The position numbers were made by a program, and so were the translations under genes. The notes below the pieces were generated by a model. It had not been told where the DNA came from. It did no database searches and saw nothing but the letters and a program-made list of their open reading frames with translations. Below, one piece after another: positions 1 through 9,470 of a DNA stretch of 64,000 bases. Numbering within the stretch: the stretch's first letter is position 1; each line of letters begins with the position of its first letter. The DNA comes from Algoriphagus chordae (GTDB lineage Bacteria; Bacteroidota; Bacteroidia; Cytophagales; Cyclobacteriaceae): contig NZ_QKZT01000006.1 in NCBI RefSeq assembly GCF_003254055.1, positions 200,308-264,307 of the forward strand. Reading direction: 5' to 3'.

Positions 1-506
1 ATGTTGGCCTAGTTGGTTTTCCTAATGCTGGTAAATCTACTTTGCTGTCCTCTATATCTGCAGCGAGACCAGAGATAGGTGATTATCCATTTACTACTTT
101 GGTTCCCAATTTGGGAGTTGTTGGCTATCGAGGTGATCAATCCTTCGTAATGGCCGATATTCCTGGGATTATTGAAGGAGCTGCGGAAGGAAAAGGTCTT
201 GGCATTAGATTCCTTAGGCATATTGAGCGTAATTCTATATTACTTTTTATGGTGCCTGCTGATGCTGCTGATATCGCGGAGCAATACAGAATCTTATTGG
301 GTGAGCTGGAGAAGTATAATCCAGAGCTTCTAGATAAGCGAAGGCTCTTGGCGATCTCCAAAGCTGACATGCTAGACGATGAGCTCGTAAAGGAAATGGA
401 GAAAGAAGTGCCGGAAGGTGTTCCTCACGTTTTCATTTCTTCAGTCTCTCAGTACAATCTTGACAGGCTCAAGGATCTAATCTGGCAGGCTATTCACGAA
501 GGTTAA
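1..506 (+). CDS. obgE: GTPase Obg/CgtA, C-terminal part (5' end outside window)
   Basis: Ribosome-associated P-loop GTPase of the Obg family, which acts in 50S subunit maturation and stress control. The frame is open from base 3 and lacks the N-terminal glycine-rich Obg fold, which lies left of the window. Visible motifs are G1 FPNAGKST at the very start, switch II DIPGI, G4 SKAD (in place of NKxD, usual in Obg) and G5 SSVSQ. About 167 residues of a family that normally has about 330 remain, with no long C-terminal extension. It ends 77 bases before grpE, on the same strand. The family call is firm. The true start cannot be given. Confidence 0.95.
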   Translation, partial: VGLVGFPNAGKSTLLSSISAARPEIGDYPFTTLVPNLGVVGYRGDQSFVMADIPGIIEGAAEGKGLGIRFLRHIERNSILLFMVPADAADIAEQYRILLGELEKYNPELLDKRRLLAISKADMLDDELVKEMEKEVPEGVPHVFISSVSQYNLDRLKDLIWQAIHEG

Positions 507-583
507 GGTGTCAGTTTGTCAGAGAATGAGCACTGGCAACAATATTGTTAAACCCATATCTCCAACTATTGTCTATTTCAATT

Positions 584-1156
584 ATGAGTAATAAAGAACA
601 AGTGGATCAAGAAATGAATCTTAAGGACGAGAATTTAAACGAAGAAATGACGGAGAACAGTTCTCCAGAAATGGATTTCGAAGGTGAAGAGCCTCAGGTA
701 GGTTCAGATGATCAAAAACTGGCCTACGAAGTAGCTGACCTGAAAGATAAATACCTTCGTCTTTACTCAGATTTTGAGAACTATAGAAAAAGAACTGCTA
801 AGGAGCGATTGGATCTTATTTCCACTGCCTCTGAAGATGTGTTAAGTGATTTGATTCCAGTGGTGGATGATTTCGAGCGAGCATTTAAGGCAAGTGAGAA
901 TGAAGAAGAAGTATCAAAAGTGAGAGAGGGTAATTATCTTATTTTTCAAAAACTAGTAAAAATTTTAGGTTCAAAAGGCCTCAAGCCAATGGAAGACCTG
1001 ATTGGTAAGCCTTTCGATGCAGAGACACAGGAGGCTATCACGCAGATTCCTGCGCCTAGTGCAGAGCTGAAAGGGAAAGTAGTAGATGTGATAGAGAAAG
1101 GTTACGTGTTAGGAGATAAAGTAGTACGCTACGCAAAAGTGGTGACAGGAGCATAA
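584..1156 (+). CDS. grpE: Nucleotide exchange factor GrpE
   Basis: Cytoplasmic co-chaperone that releases ADP from DnaK. The protein is 190 residues from the ATG at 584: an acidic disordered N-terminus, then a long helix ([25 protein letters not shown]) and the C-terminal beta wing with the family signature near [12 protein letters not shown]. The frame stays open upstream to 545 only through a non-AUG codon. The start at 584 gives the usual short acidic N-terminus and is preferred. dnaJ follows after 4 bases, so the two are surely co-transcribed; dnaK is not in the window. A sigma-54-like element lies about 35 bases upstream of the start (see findings). Confidence 0.95.
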   Translation: MSNKEQVDQEMNLKDENLNEEMTENSSPEMDFEGEEPQVGSDDQKLAYEVADLKDKYLRLYSDFENYRKRTAKERLDLISTASEDVLSDLIPVVDDFERAFKASENEEEVSKVREGNYLIFQKLVKILGSKGLKPMEDLIGKPFDAETQEAITQIPAPSAELKGKVVDVIEKGYVLGDKVVRYAKVVTGA

Positions 1157-1160
1157 TATT

Positions 1161-2276
1161 ATGGCGAAAAGAGATTATTACGAAGTATTAGGAGTGACGA
1201 AGTCTGCTGCAGCGGATGAAATAAAAAAAGCATACAGGAAACTTGCGATTAAATATCACCCAGATAAGAATCCAGACAATCCTGAAGCTGAAGATAAATT
1301 TAAGGAGGCAGCAGAGGCTTATGAAGTCCTAAGCAATCCTGAGAAAAAACAACGATACGATCAATTTGGTCATCAAGGCGTAGGCGGTGCTGGAGGATTT
1401 GGCGGCGGTGGAATGAATATGGATGACATCTTCTCCCAGTTCGGCGATATTTTCGGCGGTGGTGGTGGAGGAGGATTTGGGTCTTTCTTCGGTGGCGGCG
1501 GCGGTGGTCGACGTACCAAGAAGGGAACGAACCTTCGTGTGAAGATGAAATTGACTCTTGCCGAGATTGCCAATGGTGTAGAGAAGAAGATCAAAGTGAA
1601 GCGTCATTTGATAGCAGATGGGGTGACATTCAAATCCTGCTCTGCTTGTCAAGGTTCTGGACAGGTGAAGAAGGTAGTCAATACCATGTTGGGTCAAATG
1701 GTTTCGGCAAGTACCTGTGGAGTATGTGGCGGTAGCGGTCAGATTGTTGACAAAAAGCCAGCAGATGCAGACGCTAGAGGTCTTATCGTAAAGGAAGAAG
1801 TTATCTCTATCAATATTCCAGGTGGAGTTGCAGAAGGAATGCAGCTGAGTATGTCTGGAAAAGGAAATGAAATTCCAGGTGGAGTAGCCGGTGATTTACT
1901 TATCGTCATAGAGGAAATTGAGGATAAAGTTCTTCAGCGCGATGGAAACAATGTGATCTTTGATCTATACGTTTCCTTTGTCGACGCAGCACTTGGAGCT
2001 TCCATAGAAGTACCTACCATAGAAGGGAAAGTTAAGATCAAGATTGATCAGGGAACTCAAAGCGGTAAAATGCTTCGATTAAAAGGTAAAGGGATCAAGG
2101 ATATCAATGGTTATACCAAAGGAGATCAGTTGATCATGGTAAACGTTTGGACTCCTACCCATTTATCAAGAGAAGAAAAAGAAGCTTTAGAAGCCTTGAG
2201 GGATTCAGAAAATTTCAAACCTGACCCAGGAAACTCTGAGAAATCATTCTTCGATAAGATGAAAGAGTTCTTTTAA
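1161..2276 (+). CDS. dnaJ: Chaperone DnaJ with half of the usual zinc domain
   Basis: Hsp40 co-chaperone of DnaK, 371 residues. Domains in order: J domain with HPD at residues 33-35, Gly/Phe-rich linker at about 72-118, a reduced cysteine domain, then the two C-terminal substrate-binding domains. Only two CxxCxGxG motifs are present, CSACQGSG at 160 and CGVCGGSG at 186. Canonical DnaJ has four. By spacing these match motifs II and III, which together form one zinc site; where motif IV should be the sequence reads [10 protein letters not shown]. From memory this layout is common in Bacteroidota. The gene is directly downstream of grpE and ends at a strong terminator. Confidence 0.96.
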   Translation: MAKRDYYEVLGVTKSAAADEIKKAYRKLAIKYHPDKNPDNPEAEDKFKEAAEAYEVLSNPEKKQRYDQFGHQGVGGAGGFGGGGMNMDDIFSQFGDIFGGGGGGGFGSFFGGGGGGRRTKKGTNLRVKMKLTLAEIANGVEKKIKVKRHLIADGVTFKSCSACQGSGQVKKVVNTMLGQMVSASTCGVCGGSGQIVDKKPADADARGLIVKEEVISINIPGGVAEGMQLSMSGKGNEIPGGVAGDLLIVIEEIEDKVLQRDGNNVIFDLYVSFVDAALGASIEVPTIEGKVKIKIDQGTQSGKMLRLKGKGIKDINGYTKGDQLIMVNVWTPTHLSREEKEALEALRDSENFKPDPGNSEKSFFDKMKEFF

Positions 2277-2280
2277 TATA

Positions 2281-2310
2281 AAAAAAGCCAGAAGCAATTC
2301 TGGCTTTTTT
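2281..2310 (+). terminator. Rho-independent terminator of grpE-dnaJ
   Basis: Perfect 13-bp inverted repeat (left arm 2281-2293, loop GCAA, right arm 2298-2310) with core GCCAGAA/TTCTGGC and flanking A and T runs. It lies 4 bases after the dnaJ stop. Confidence 0.9.
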
Positions 2311-2356
2311 TATATTTTTAAAAAACCTTTTCAAAGTCGCCTCGTAACCTAACCGT

Positions 2357-3244
2357 ATGCTTAGAAAATTGTGTCTGCTTTTTCTGATTATGATTGGATG
2401 GGTAGCTGTGGGTAAGGCGCAACTGGTCAAAGAGTTTAAAGCGATAGAAAGAGACGGTTTTGATATGGTCGCTCTTGAGTTTACTACTTATAAGAGTACT
2501 ACTCAGTTGAGGAAAACCAAATCTTCGGATCCGGTCTATATTCATGGACATCTTGATAAAACGAATATACTCCCAGTTTTTTCAGAGAAAATCTCAAATA
2601 ATATTCTTCAGGCTTCACTGATTCATAAGAATGTGGAGTCCGAAAACTTAGGGAAAAGTATTACTTCCAAGCTTTTCTCAGGGGCAGATAGTGATTTTGA
2701 TCATAGCTGGGATGTAAGCCTGAGTACCAATTACCTCTATCATCTTGATTTTAATTTGGGAATGGGTAGGTCTGATTTTGACTTGGCCAATCTCACCATC
2801 TCGCAGCTTAAAGTGAAAAGCGCCTCTGCTGATGTCAGGATACATTATGGTAGCGACTCTCCCAATCAGATTCAGATGGATACCCTGCTGGTGACCTTGA
2901 ATATGGGTACAGTAGTGATAAATAATGCCAATTTCACCAATGCCAAAAGAATGATTTTTGAGGTGAATTATGGCAAAATTGATTTGAATTTTTCTGAAGG
3001 AATGCACAATGCTACACATGTGATCGCTGCAGTGGGTGCAGGATCGCTTCATTTACATTTGCCTGATGATTCTTTTCCGATCAAAATAAAAATGAGAACC
3101 ACGGCGATGTGTAAAACCACTTTGCCCAAATATTTAAAAACCTTAGAGAAAGGTACTTACATCACCAAGGGCTATGATGCCGACGATCCGAGATTGATGG
3201 AATTAATTCTAGATGTCGGAGTGGGTTCATTAATTGTAGAATAA
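2357..3244 (+). CDS. Secreted protein of unknown function, toast-rack/DUF4097-like repeats
   Basis: 295 residues with a clear signal peptide (about residues 1-21, ending VGKA before QLVKEF), so exported. After about residue 120 the chain becomes a series of short beta segments separated by small residues (DFDLANLTISQLKVKS, MDTLLVTLNMGTVVI, LDVGVGSLIVE). That pattern is seen in the beta-helical DUF4097/LiaF C-terminal families, so a cell-surface beta-solenoid fold is my inference. It sits 17 bases upstream of a NatA-like ATPase on the same strand and may be co-transcribed with the exporter. I do not recognise a specific function. Confidence 0.7.
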   Translation: MLRKLCLLFLIMIGWVAVGKAQLVKEFKAIERDGFDMVALEFTTYKSTTQLRKTKSSDPVYIHGHLDKTNILPVFSEKISNNILQASLIHKNVESENLGKSITSKLFSGADSDFDHSWDVSLSTNYLYHLDFNLGMGRSDFDLANLTISQLKVKSASADVRIHYGSDSPNQIQMDTLLVTLNMGTVVINNANFTNAKRMIFEVNYGKIDLNFSEGMHNATHVIAAVGAGSLHLHLPDDSFPIKIKMRTTAMCKTTLPKYLKTLEKGTYITKGYDADDPRLMELILDVGVGSLIVE

Positions 3245-3261
3245 TCCCTACTTTTTGGAAT

Positions 3262-4155
3262 ATGCTGAAAATAGAAAAGCTCAATAAATCTTACGGAGCA
3301 AATAAAGCGCTTACAGATGTGGATTTGAATGTGTCTGAAGGACTGGTGTTCGGTCTGCTAGGTCCCAATGGCGCTGGGAAAACCACTTTAATACGAATTA
3401 TCAATCAGATCATAGATAGTGATAGTGGTGAAGTCTATATAGGAGGGGAGCTTTTGGCACCCAAGCATATCGAGTTGATAGGATATTTGCCAGAGGAGCG
3501 AGGGCTGTACAAGAAAATGAAAGTTTGGGATCAGATGCTTTATTTTGCCAGACTCAAAGGACTCAGCGCTCAGGAAGCTAAGATAAAAATCAAATACTGG
3601 CTCGAAAAGCTAGAAATGGATACTTGGAAGGACAAGAAGATCGAAGATCTGTCCAAAGGAATGGCCCAAAAAGTCCAGTTTATCTCTACTATTATCCACA
3701 ATCCACCCCTATTAATTCTCGACGAACCCTTTTCAGGTTTTGATCCGGTGAATGCAGAGATTATCAAAAATGAGATTTTGGAACTCAAAGCTAAAGGCAC
3801 CACGGTCATTCTCAGTACGCATAGGATGGAATCGGTAGAGCTTCTATGTGATCAAGTAGCCATGATCAATCGTTCCAAGAAAATCCTAGATGGCTCGATC
3901 AAGCGGGTGAAATCAATCTATAGACCTGAGGTTTATTCCGTCACTCTGGATCATCTCACCAAAGAGCTACCGACGGAATGGATATCAAAGGAAGATGAGG
4001 GGACTTATAGTTTTACACTTCCACTTAGCGGTAAGGCTCCCAATGAGCTGCTCAATGAACTCATGCAATATGGACAAGTGAACAGATTTCAGGAGCTAAT
4101 TCCGAGTATGGAAGAAATTTTTATTCACCAGGTAAAATCAACAGAAAATGGATAA
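3262..4155 (+). CDS. ABC transporter ATP-binding protein (NatA-like)
   Basis: 297-residue ATPase for an ABC-2 type exporter. Walker A GPNGAGKT at about residues 34-41, signature LSKGM at 130-134, Walker B LLILDE at about 150, and switch histidine at about 187 (STHR) are all intact, so it should hydrolyse ATP. The region after about residue 220 resembles the small C-terminal domain of NatA/DrrA-type ATPases. It overlaps the downstream permease gene by 8 bases, which implies translational coupling. The substrate is unknown. NatAB is known for sodium export, but the family also moves drugs and lipids. Confidence 0.92.
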   Translation: MLKIEKLNKSYGANKALTDVDLNVSEGLVFGLLGPNGAGKTTLIRIINQIIDSDSGEVYIGGELLAPKHIELIGYLPEERGLYKKMKVWDQMLYFARLKGLSAQEAKIKIKYWLEKLEMDTWKDKKIEDLSKGMAQKVQFISTIIHNPPLLILDEPFSGFDPVNAEIIKNEILELKAKGTTVILSTHRMESVELLCDQVAMINRSKKILDGSIKRVKSIYRPEVYSVTLDHLTKELPTEWISKEDEGTYSFTLPLSGKAPNELLNELMQYGQVNRFQELIPSMEEIFIHQVKSTENG

Positions 4156-5458
4156 GATCTGGTTAGTCATTCAGCGAGAGTATGTTTCGCGGGTCAAAAA
4201 GAAATCGTTTTTACTGGTCACCTTATTGACTCCTTTGATTTTTCCTGCCATCATGGGGGTTTTCGTGTGGATAGCCTTGGCAGAAGAGGACAGCCAAGCC
4301 CTGCGGATCATCGAGGTAGTAGATGACAATAAGCTTTTTTTTTTGGAAAGTTCGGAGCAATATGCCTTCTCTTTTTCGGATGCAAGTCCCGAGGAAGCGA
4401 AGCAGCTCGTGCAAGATGGGAATCGCTATGGTTTTCTGCATATCCCCAAATTCGACATCAAAGATCCTGGAGGGATCTCATTTTACGGAGAAGAAAACCC
4501 TAGCATGAGTTTGATCTCTTACTTGGAGAATAATCTGCGAAAGAAAATCGAAGAACAACGGCTTTTTGAAAGTGGGATAGATCCCAAAATCATCAATGAT
4601 GTACGAACCAAAGTAGCGATCAAATCCATAACGCTGGATGAAGAGGGTACCGAAACGGTCTCTGATGCCACGGTGAATTATGTCATAGGCTTTGTCGCGG
4701 GTATTTTGATTTACATGTTTATTTTCATCTATGGAAATCAGATCATGCAGGGCGTGATAGAGGAAAAATCAAGTCGTATCGTTGAGATACTAGTCTCTTC
4801 ACTTAAGCCATTTCAGCTGATGCTGGGCAAAATCATTGGGATTGCTGGGGTAGGACTTACGCAGCTTCTGATCTGGATTCTGTTAATTGGTACACTGACT
4901 ACAATTGTGACCGGTTTTCTCGGGATGCAAATGCCACAGCAGCAAGCGATGGAATTGGCCAATCCAGAAATGGCGCAGGGTTTAGCGCAAAATACGGAGA
5001 TGGGGGATATTCTTCAGGTGATCTCAGGGATCAATTATGTACAGATTGTATTCAGTTTCGTGTTTTACTTCTTGGGAGGCTATTTACTTTATGGAGCCTT
5101 ATTTGCCGCGATTGGGTCGGCAGTAGATGCTCCTTCCGATGCACAGCAGTTTATGTTGCCAGTGACTATCCCATTGGTTGTTGCTTATATGGGCTTGTTT
5201 GTGTTTATTCTAAACGACCCTACCAGCACCACCTCCTTTTGGCTTTCAATCCTACCACTTACCTCTCCGATTGCAATGATGGGAAGGGTGAGCTATGGCG
5301 TACCTTTTTGGGAACTTGCACTTTCGATGGGCTTGCTGATTCTTGGATTTCTATTCACTACCTGGGTGGCGGGAAAAATTTATAGAATTGGAATCCTGAT
5401 GCATGGAACCAAACCAGGCTACAAAACACTATGGAAGTGGATTAAGACAAATAATTGA
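4148..5458 (+). CDS. ABC-2 type transporter permease (NatB-like)
   Basis: Membrane partner of the preceding ATPase, 436 residues. It has one membrane helix near residues 20-45, a large extracytoplasmic region (about 46-175), then five or so helices: around VNYVIGFVAGILIYMFIFIY, the segment after EEKSSRIVEILVSS, the helices near 300-350 and the C-terminal pair. EEKSSRIVEILVSSLKPFQLMLGKI is the hallmark segment of NatB/YhaP-type permeases. It starts inside the end of the ATPase gene and ends just before a bidirectional terminator. Confidence 0.92.
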   Translation: MDKIWLVIQREYVSRVKKKSFLLVTLLTPLIFPAIMGVFVWIALAEEDSQALRIIEVVDDNKLFFLESSEQYAFSFSDASPEEAKQLVQDGNRYGFLHIPKFDIKDPGGISFYGEENPSMSLISYLENNLRKKIEEQRLFESGIDPKIINDVRTKVAIKSITLDEEGTETVSDATVNYVIGFVAGILIYMFIFIYGNQIMQGVIEEKSSRIVEILVSSLKPFQLMLGKIIGIAGVGLTQLLIWILLIGTLTTIVTGFLGMQMPQQQAMELANPEMAQGLAQNTEMGDILQVISGINYVQIVFSFVFYFLGGYLLYGALFAAIGSAVDAPSDAQQFMLPVTIPLVVAYMGLFVFILNDPTSTTSFWLSILPLTSPIAMMGRVSYGVPFWELALSMGLLILGFLFTTWVAGKIYRIGILMHGTKPGYKTLWKWIKTNN

Positions 5459-5511
5459 GAAGCTAAAATCCTTGTATTAAGTTGCAAGACATACGTATCA
5501 AGCTGGTAGAG

Positions 5512-5541
5512 CCAAGAATCTAGAGTCTAGGAGTATGGATT
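5512..5541 (+). repeat. Short self-similar intergenic words (tctagagtctag)
   Basis: Within the 140-base spacer between the permease and the dps terminator, AATCTAGAGTCTAGGAGTAT contains the near-repeat tctag/tctag and the palindromic core CTAGAGTCTAG. One of several spacers in this window that echo their own short word. Confidence 0.35.
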
Positions 5542-5550
5542 AAGGCTATA

Positions 5551-5584
5551 AAAAAATCCCGATCAGTTTCTGGTCGGGATTTTA
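5551..5584. terminator. Bidirectional terminator between permease and dps
   Basis: Inverted repeat AATCCCGATCAG ... CTGGTCGGGATT with an A run on the left and a T run on the right (one G-T pair). It can end transcription of the ABC genes on + and of dps on -. Confidence 0.85.
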
Positions 5585-5598
5585 GTTTGGGGGATTTT

Positions 5599-6069
5599 TT
5601 ATCTCAAATATGCAGAAAGCATCCACACTACTTTTTCTTTTTCTGTGATGTAATCACTCATCAACGAGGCTGTTCCCTCATCACCAGATTCGCCTGCAGC
5701 TTCCAAGGTTTCTCTTTCCAGTTGCAAAAGCGTATTCATATTTGATTTGATCGTCTCCACCATTTTGGTAGGTTCGTTGATCTCTTTGGCTTCTTGGATA
5801 GAAGCTTTGTCAATGTATTCTTGGTAGGAAGAGAGAGGTCTAGCTCCAAGCGTAAGAATTCGTTCGGCTGTTTCGTCTACTGCTAGGTTCGCAGCATTGT
5901 ATAGTTCTTCAAACTTGGCATGCAGCTCAAAGAAATTTGGGCCTGATACATTCCAATGAAAATTCCTCAAATTCTGATAGTAAACCTGGTAGTTTGCGAG
6001 CAAGTCGTTAAGCTTTTCCACCAAAACCTTACTTTCTTTGATTTCTAATCCGATGTCGTTCGTTTTCAT
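5599..6069 (-). CDS. dps: Dps family ferritin-like DNA protection protein
   Basis: 156-residue miniferritin that forms dodecamers, oxidises Fe(II) with peroxide and stores iron, protecting DNA. The inter-subunit ferroxidase ligands are intact: H38 (NFHWNVSG), H50 and E54 (ELHAKFEE), D65 and E69 (VDETAER), with the same spacing as in Listeria Dps. The usual four-helix length is kept. There is no long Lys-rich N-terminal tail, so direct DNA binding is doubtful. It stands alone on the minus strand, with a candidate TAAATTTG promoter element upstream and a shared terminator downstream. Confidence 0.95.
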   Translation of the reverse strand: MKTNDIGLEIKESKVLVEKLNDLLANYQVYYQNLRNFHWNVSGPNFFELHAKFEELYNAANLAVDETAERILTLGARPLSSYQEYIDKASIQEAKEINEPTKMVETIKSNMNTLLQLERETLEAAGESGDEGTASLMSDYITEKEKVVWMLSAYLR

Positions 6070-6110
6070 ATATTTATTTGTTTTTCAATGGTCATATGGA
6101 ATCTCGCATG

Positions 6111-6118
6111 CAAATTTA
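6111..6118 (-). promoter_or_regulatory. Candidate -7 element for dps
   Basis: Reads TAAATTTG on the minus strand, a perfect match to the Bacteroidota -7 consensus TAnnTTTG, 42 bases before the dps start. No convincing TTG -33 element is seen at the expected spacing. Confidence 0.35.
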
Positions 6119-6219
6119 TCAGCTCGGACTGTGAGGCCAGACTGATACTCGATTTCATATTTCAGTTGTTTAATTTTCTCTGCTTGAATTAAAGTATAAA
6201 TTTACTCAATAGGTCATTG

Positions 6220-6275
6220 ACTTCCCAACTGATAAAATCTATATCCAAGTCATACTATCTATGTGATTGGGAAGT
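6220..6275. other. Inverted repeat in the dps / histidine kinase spacer
   Basis: Perfect 9-bp arms ACTTCCCAA (6220-6228) and TTGGGAAGT (6267-6275), separated by 38 bases, in the divergent spacer. Could be an operator pair or a long-loop hairpin in the kinase leader. Confidence 0.4.
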
Positions 6276-6304
6276 TAGTAACGATAGTAATTCACCTTTG
6301 ATTA

Positions 6305-7540
6305 ATGAAAAAAAGATTTCAAGACCTTACCTCCTTAGACTTTTATACCAATAAGAAGCAAGTCAAATGGATTGTGGTTGCTGCCTCCTTGATTATAGGG
6401 GCGGGTTCGATATGGTACACCAATAGCCTCGTGGAGGAATTGCGCGAGCGGGAGAGACGACAGATAGAGTTGCTTTCCAGTGCGCTGGAATATGCGGCCA
6501 CTACGATGGAAAACCTGACCTTTATCAATCAGGAGATCATTCAGCAGAATTATTCCATTCCTATCATCATGGTGGATGATTCGGCAAATCCCATAGAATT
6601 CAGAAATATCCCTTTTAAGAAGAATGCAAATGCCGAGGATTCTGTCAAAACCCTGAAGCGTGAATTAGCTGAGATGCGGGCTGAGTACGAACCTATCCTA
6701 CTGCCTGAGGCGGATATTCAAGTATATTATAGAAACTCCGAATTGCTGATCAATCTAAAATACTATCCCTACGTACAGTTGGGGGTAATATTGATTTTTG
6801 GGGTATTGGCTTATGCGCTTTTCAACCAAAGTAAAATCGCCGAACAAAATCGTGTCTGGGCTGGACTGACCAAGGAAACAGCTCATCAGCTCGGAACGCC
6901 TATTGCCTCACTCATGGCTTGGATAGATTACCTGCGAAATTCTCCCGTCTGGGATGAAAATAAAGAAATCATCACTGAAATGGACAAGGATGTGGTGAAG
7001 CTGAGGATGGTGACTGAGCGATTTAGCAGTATAGGAAGCAAGCCTGTGATCCAATCAGGAAATGTCTTTGAGACGATCGAAGATACGATCAATTACCTAC
7101 GTCCGAGGATTTCTACCAAGGTGGAAATGAATATTTATGCAGATGCCAAAGATCTGGATGCTATGATGAATAAGCCACTTTTTGAATGGGTGATTGAGAA
7201 TATTTGTAAAAATGCCGTGGATGCGATGAAGGGCAAAGGGAAAATTGACATTGAGATTCTTCAGGATAGTGATAAGTATGTCATCGTAGATATCACTGAT
7301 ACGGGAAAAGGAATGGAGAAGCGCATGTACAGACGCGTATTCAATCCGGGTTTTTCCACTCGCCAAAGAGGTTGGGGCTTAGGATTGACACTTGCTAAAA
7401 GAATAGTAGAAGGATATCATGGAGGTAAAATCTTCGTCAAACATTCCGAAGTAGGCAAAGGAACCACCTTCCGGATATTGCTTCATGGAAGTCATGAGGG
7501 AGCATCTCAGTTTATTACAGAAGGAATTCTTGAGTATTGA
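6305..7540 (+). CDS. Orphan sensor histidine kinase
   Basis: 411-residue membrane histidine kinase. Membrane helices at about 21-40 and 155-173 flank a sensor region of about 115 residues that matches no domain I know. The H box is KETAHQLGTPIASL with the phosphorylated His at 194. The HATPase domain shows an N box (ENICKNAVDAM), G1 box (DTGKGM), F box (FNPGFST) and G2 (GWGLGL), all intact. H-Q-L-G-T-P instead of H-E-L-R-T-P is usual in this phylum. No response regulator gene is adjacent, so the partner is unknown. The nearest neighbour is divergent dps. Confidence 0.93.
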   Translation: MKKRFQDLTSLDFYTNKKQVKWIVVAASLIIGAGSIWYTNSLVEELRERERRQIELLSSALEYAATTMENLTFINQEIIQQNYSIPIIMVDDSANPIEFRNIPFKKNANAEDSVKTLKRELAEMRAEYEPILLPEADIQVYYRNSELLINLKYYPYVQLGVILIFGVLAYALFNQSKIAEQNRVWAGLTKETAHQLGTPIASLMAWIDYLRNSPVWDENKEIITEMDKDVVKLRMVTERFSSIGSKPVIQSGNVFETIEDTINYLRPRISTKVEMNIYADAKDLDAMMNKPLFEWVIENICKNAVDAMKGKGKIDIEILQDSDKYVIVDITDTGKGMEKRMYRRVFNPGFSTRQRGWGLGLTLAKRIVEGYHGGKIFVKHSEVGKGTTFRILLHGSHEGASQFITEGILEY

Positions 7541-7847
7541 CTTTGAGTATTTAGGAATTACGATATACGATTTACGAGATCCTCGATAGAGTTAAGCGAC
7601 AATTACAATTCTGAGCTTAGAATAGAAAATTCATGAATTGAGACTTCACAAACGTAGATTCGCGCCAACCTTAATCGACAGATAAGATTGGCGGGAATCT
7701 ACGTTATTTTTCTGCGTCGATCTGCGGGGACTTTTTGGAGACTTTCAGAAATAAATGAAGATAAACTTGTAGGCAAAGAACGAAGTGCCAATTGAACTCG
7801 TAAATCCAAAATCGTAATTCGTAAATTCTTTCCAGCTATTTTTTCCC
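7541..7847. repeat. Spacer with a 22-bp-arm inverted repeat and self-similar words
   Basis: No gene seen. At 7651-7672 and 7684-7705 lie two arms that pair at 20 of 22 positions (AACGTAGATT... with ...AATCTACGTT), followed by ATTTTT. Next comes CTGCGTCGATCTGCGGGGA (7713-7731), which repeats the word ctgcg. Flanking stretches repeat tacgat/tacga (7559-7580) and tcgtaa/tcgtaa (7813-7826). The long arms might act as a terminator for the kinase gene on + . Confidence 0.55.
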
Positions 7848-7855
7848 TACCTTTG
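7848..7855 (+). promoter_or_regulatory. -7 element of the prfC promoter
   Basis: TACCTTTG, a perfect Bacteroidota -7 element followed by GC as in the rRNA promoters of this window. The start point would fall near 7862. No clear TTG is seen upstream. Confidence 0.55.
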
Positions 7856-7877
7856 CAGCCTTAATTTGATGTCCCCC

Positions 7878-9458
7878 ATGAGTTTGAAAGAAGAAATCCA
7901 GAAGCGTAGAACCTTTGCAATTATTGCTCACCCCGATGCTGGTAAGACCACTTTGACTGAGAAGTTGTTGCTTTTTGGCGGAGCGATCCAGACTGCCGGT
8001 GCGGTGAAATCGAATAAAATTGATACGGGAACCAAGTCGGATTGGATGGCGATAGAGAAGCAAAGAGGTATCTCTGTGGCTACTTCTGTCATGGGCTTCG
8101 AATACAAAGACATCAAAATCAACTTGCTTGATACGCCTGGTCACCAGGATTTTGCGGAAGATACCTACCGTACGCTGACTGCGGTCGATTCAGTAATTAT
8201 GGTGATTGACTGCGTAAAAGGCGTGGAGATTCAGACGGAGAAACTCATGGAAGTTTGTCGGATGAGAAATACGCCAGTGATCTGCTTTATCAATAAACTC
8301 GATAGAGAAGGTCGTGATCCGTACGAACTGATCGAAGAAGTGGAGCAAAAATTGAACATTCAGTGCCGTCCGCTCTCTTGGCCTATCGGGATGGGAAAAA
8401 GCTTCAAGGGCGTTTACAATCTTTTTGATCACAAACTCAATCTGTTTACTCCTTCTCAGAGAAAGCTTAGTGATGTTCGTCAATCTTTTGAAGATGTTCA
8501 GGATCCTGAACTAGACAAATTGATTGGACAAAGCTACGCCGATCAGCTCCGTGAAGATGTGGAATTGATCGAGGGAGTTTATCCAGACTTCGATCCCACA
8601 GAGTATTTGGAGGGAAAAGTAGCTCCGGTATTCTTTGGCTCTGCCGTAAATAACTTCGGGATCAATGAGATGTTGGATACCTTTATCAAAATCGCTCCAG
8701 CGCCTAAAAGCCGTAGAACGGAAGATCGTGAAGTGAAGCCGGATGAGAAGAAATTTTCGGGTTTTGTATTTAAGATCCACGCCAATATGGATCCAAATCA
8801 CCGGAATAGGATTGCTTTCTTGAGAATATGCTCAGGTACTTTTGAGCGAAATAAGCCTTACAATCATGTGCGTGGGCCAAAGCCATTGCGCTTTTCTAAT
8901 GTCACCCAGTTTATGGCGCAGGATAAGGAAATGATTGATGAGGCATTTCCAGGAGATATTGTAGGTCTATATGATACTGGAAATCTGAAAATCGGAGATA
9001 CGCTGACGGATGGCGAAGACATGCAGTTTGTGGGTATTCCAAGTTTCTCTCCGGAGATTTTCCGTGAAGTGGTGAACAAGGATGCGATGAAAACCAAGCA
9101 ACTCGAAAAAGGCTTGAAGCAACTCATGGAAGAAGGAGTGGCACAGATGTTCACCTTCGATATGGGTTCTAGGAAAGTAGTCGGTACTGTCGGCCAACTT
9201 CAGTTTGAAGTAATTCAGTTCCGACTGAAAAATGAATACAACGCCACGGTAGAGTTTCATCCGATGAACCTGTATAAAGCCTGCTGGATCACGAGTAAGG
9301 ATAAGAAACAACTGGAGGAATTTGTCCGCTCCAAAAACCGTCACATCGCTCATGATAAAGATGGAAAGCTGGTCTTTATGGCTGAATCAAAAGCCTGGCT
9401 GCAGATGGTGATGGATAATTATCCTGAGATAGAATTCCACTTTACTTCGGATATTTAA
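7878..9458 (+). CDS. prfC: Peptide chain release factor 3
   Basis: Translational GTPase RF3, which recycles RF1/RF2 from the ribosome after peptide release. About 526 residues from ATG 7878. GTPase motifs: G1 [17 protein letters not shown] (G3) and NKLD (G4); the N-terminus [15 protein letters not shown] is typical of RF3. Earlier in-frame starts exist at 7869 (ATG) and 7866 (TTG). A promoter -7 element at 7848-7855 puts the transcript start near 7862, which favours 7878 with a short leader. The C-terminal domains are full length. It seems to be a monocistronic gene. Confidence 0.96.
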   Translation: MSLKEEIQKRRTFAIIAHPDAGKTTLTEKLLLFGGAIQTAGAVKSNKIDTGTKSDWMAIEKQRGISVATSVMGFEYKDIKINLLDTPGHQDFAEDTYRTLTAVDSVIMVIDCVKGVEIQTEKLMEVCRMRNTPVICFINKLDREGRDPYELIEEVEQKLNIQCRPLSWPIGMGKSFKGVYNLFDHKLNLFTPSQRKLSDVRQSFEDVQDPELDKLIGQSYADQLREDVELIEGVYPDFDPTEYLEGKVAPVFFGSAVNNFGINEMLDTFIKIAPAPKSRRTEDREVKPDEKKFSGFVFKIHANMDPNHRNRIAFLRICSGTFERNKPYNHVRGPKPLRFSNVTQFMAQDKEMIDEAFPGDIVGLYDTGNLKIGDTLTDGEDMQFVGIPSFSPEIFREVVNKDAMKTKQLEKGLKQLMEEGVAQMFTFDMGSRKVVGTVGQLQFEVIQFRLKNEYNATVEFHPMNLYKACWITSKDKKQLEEFVRSKNRHIAHDKDGKLVFMAESKAWLQMVMDNYPEIEFHFTSDI

Positions 9459-9470
9459 TTATTAGACTTT

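Noticed and set aside
1373..1594. Proline-rich open frame on the minus strand opposite dnaJ
   Set aside because: It mirrors the Gly-rich codons of the dnaJ linker (GGN gives NCC); no initiation context and no domain.
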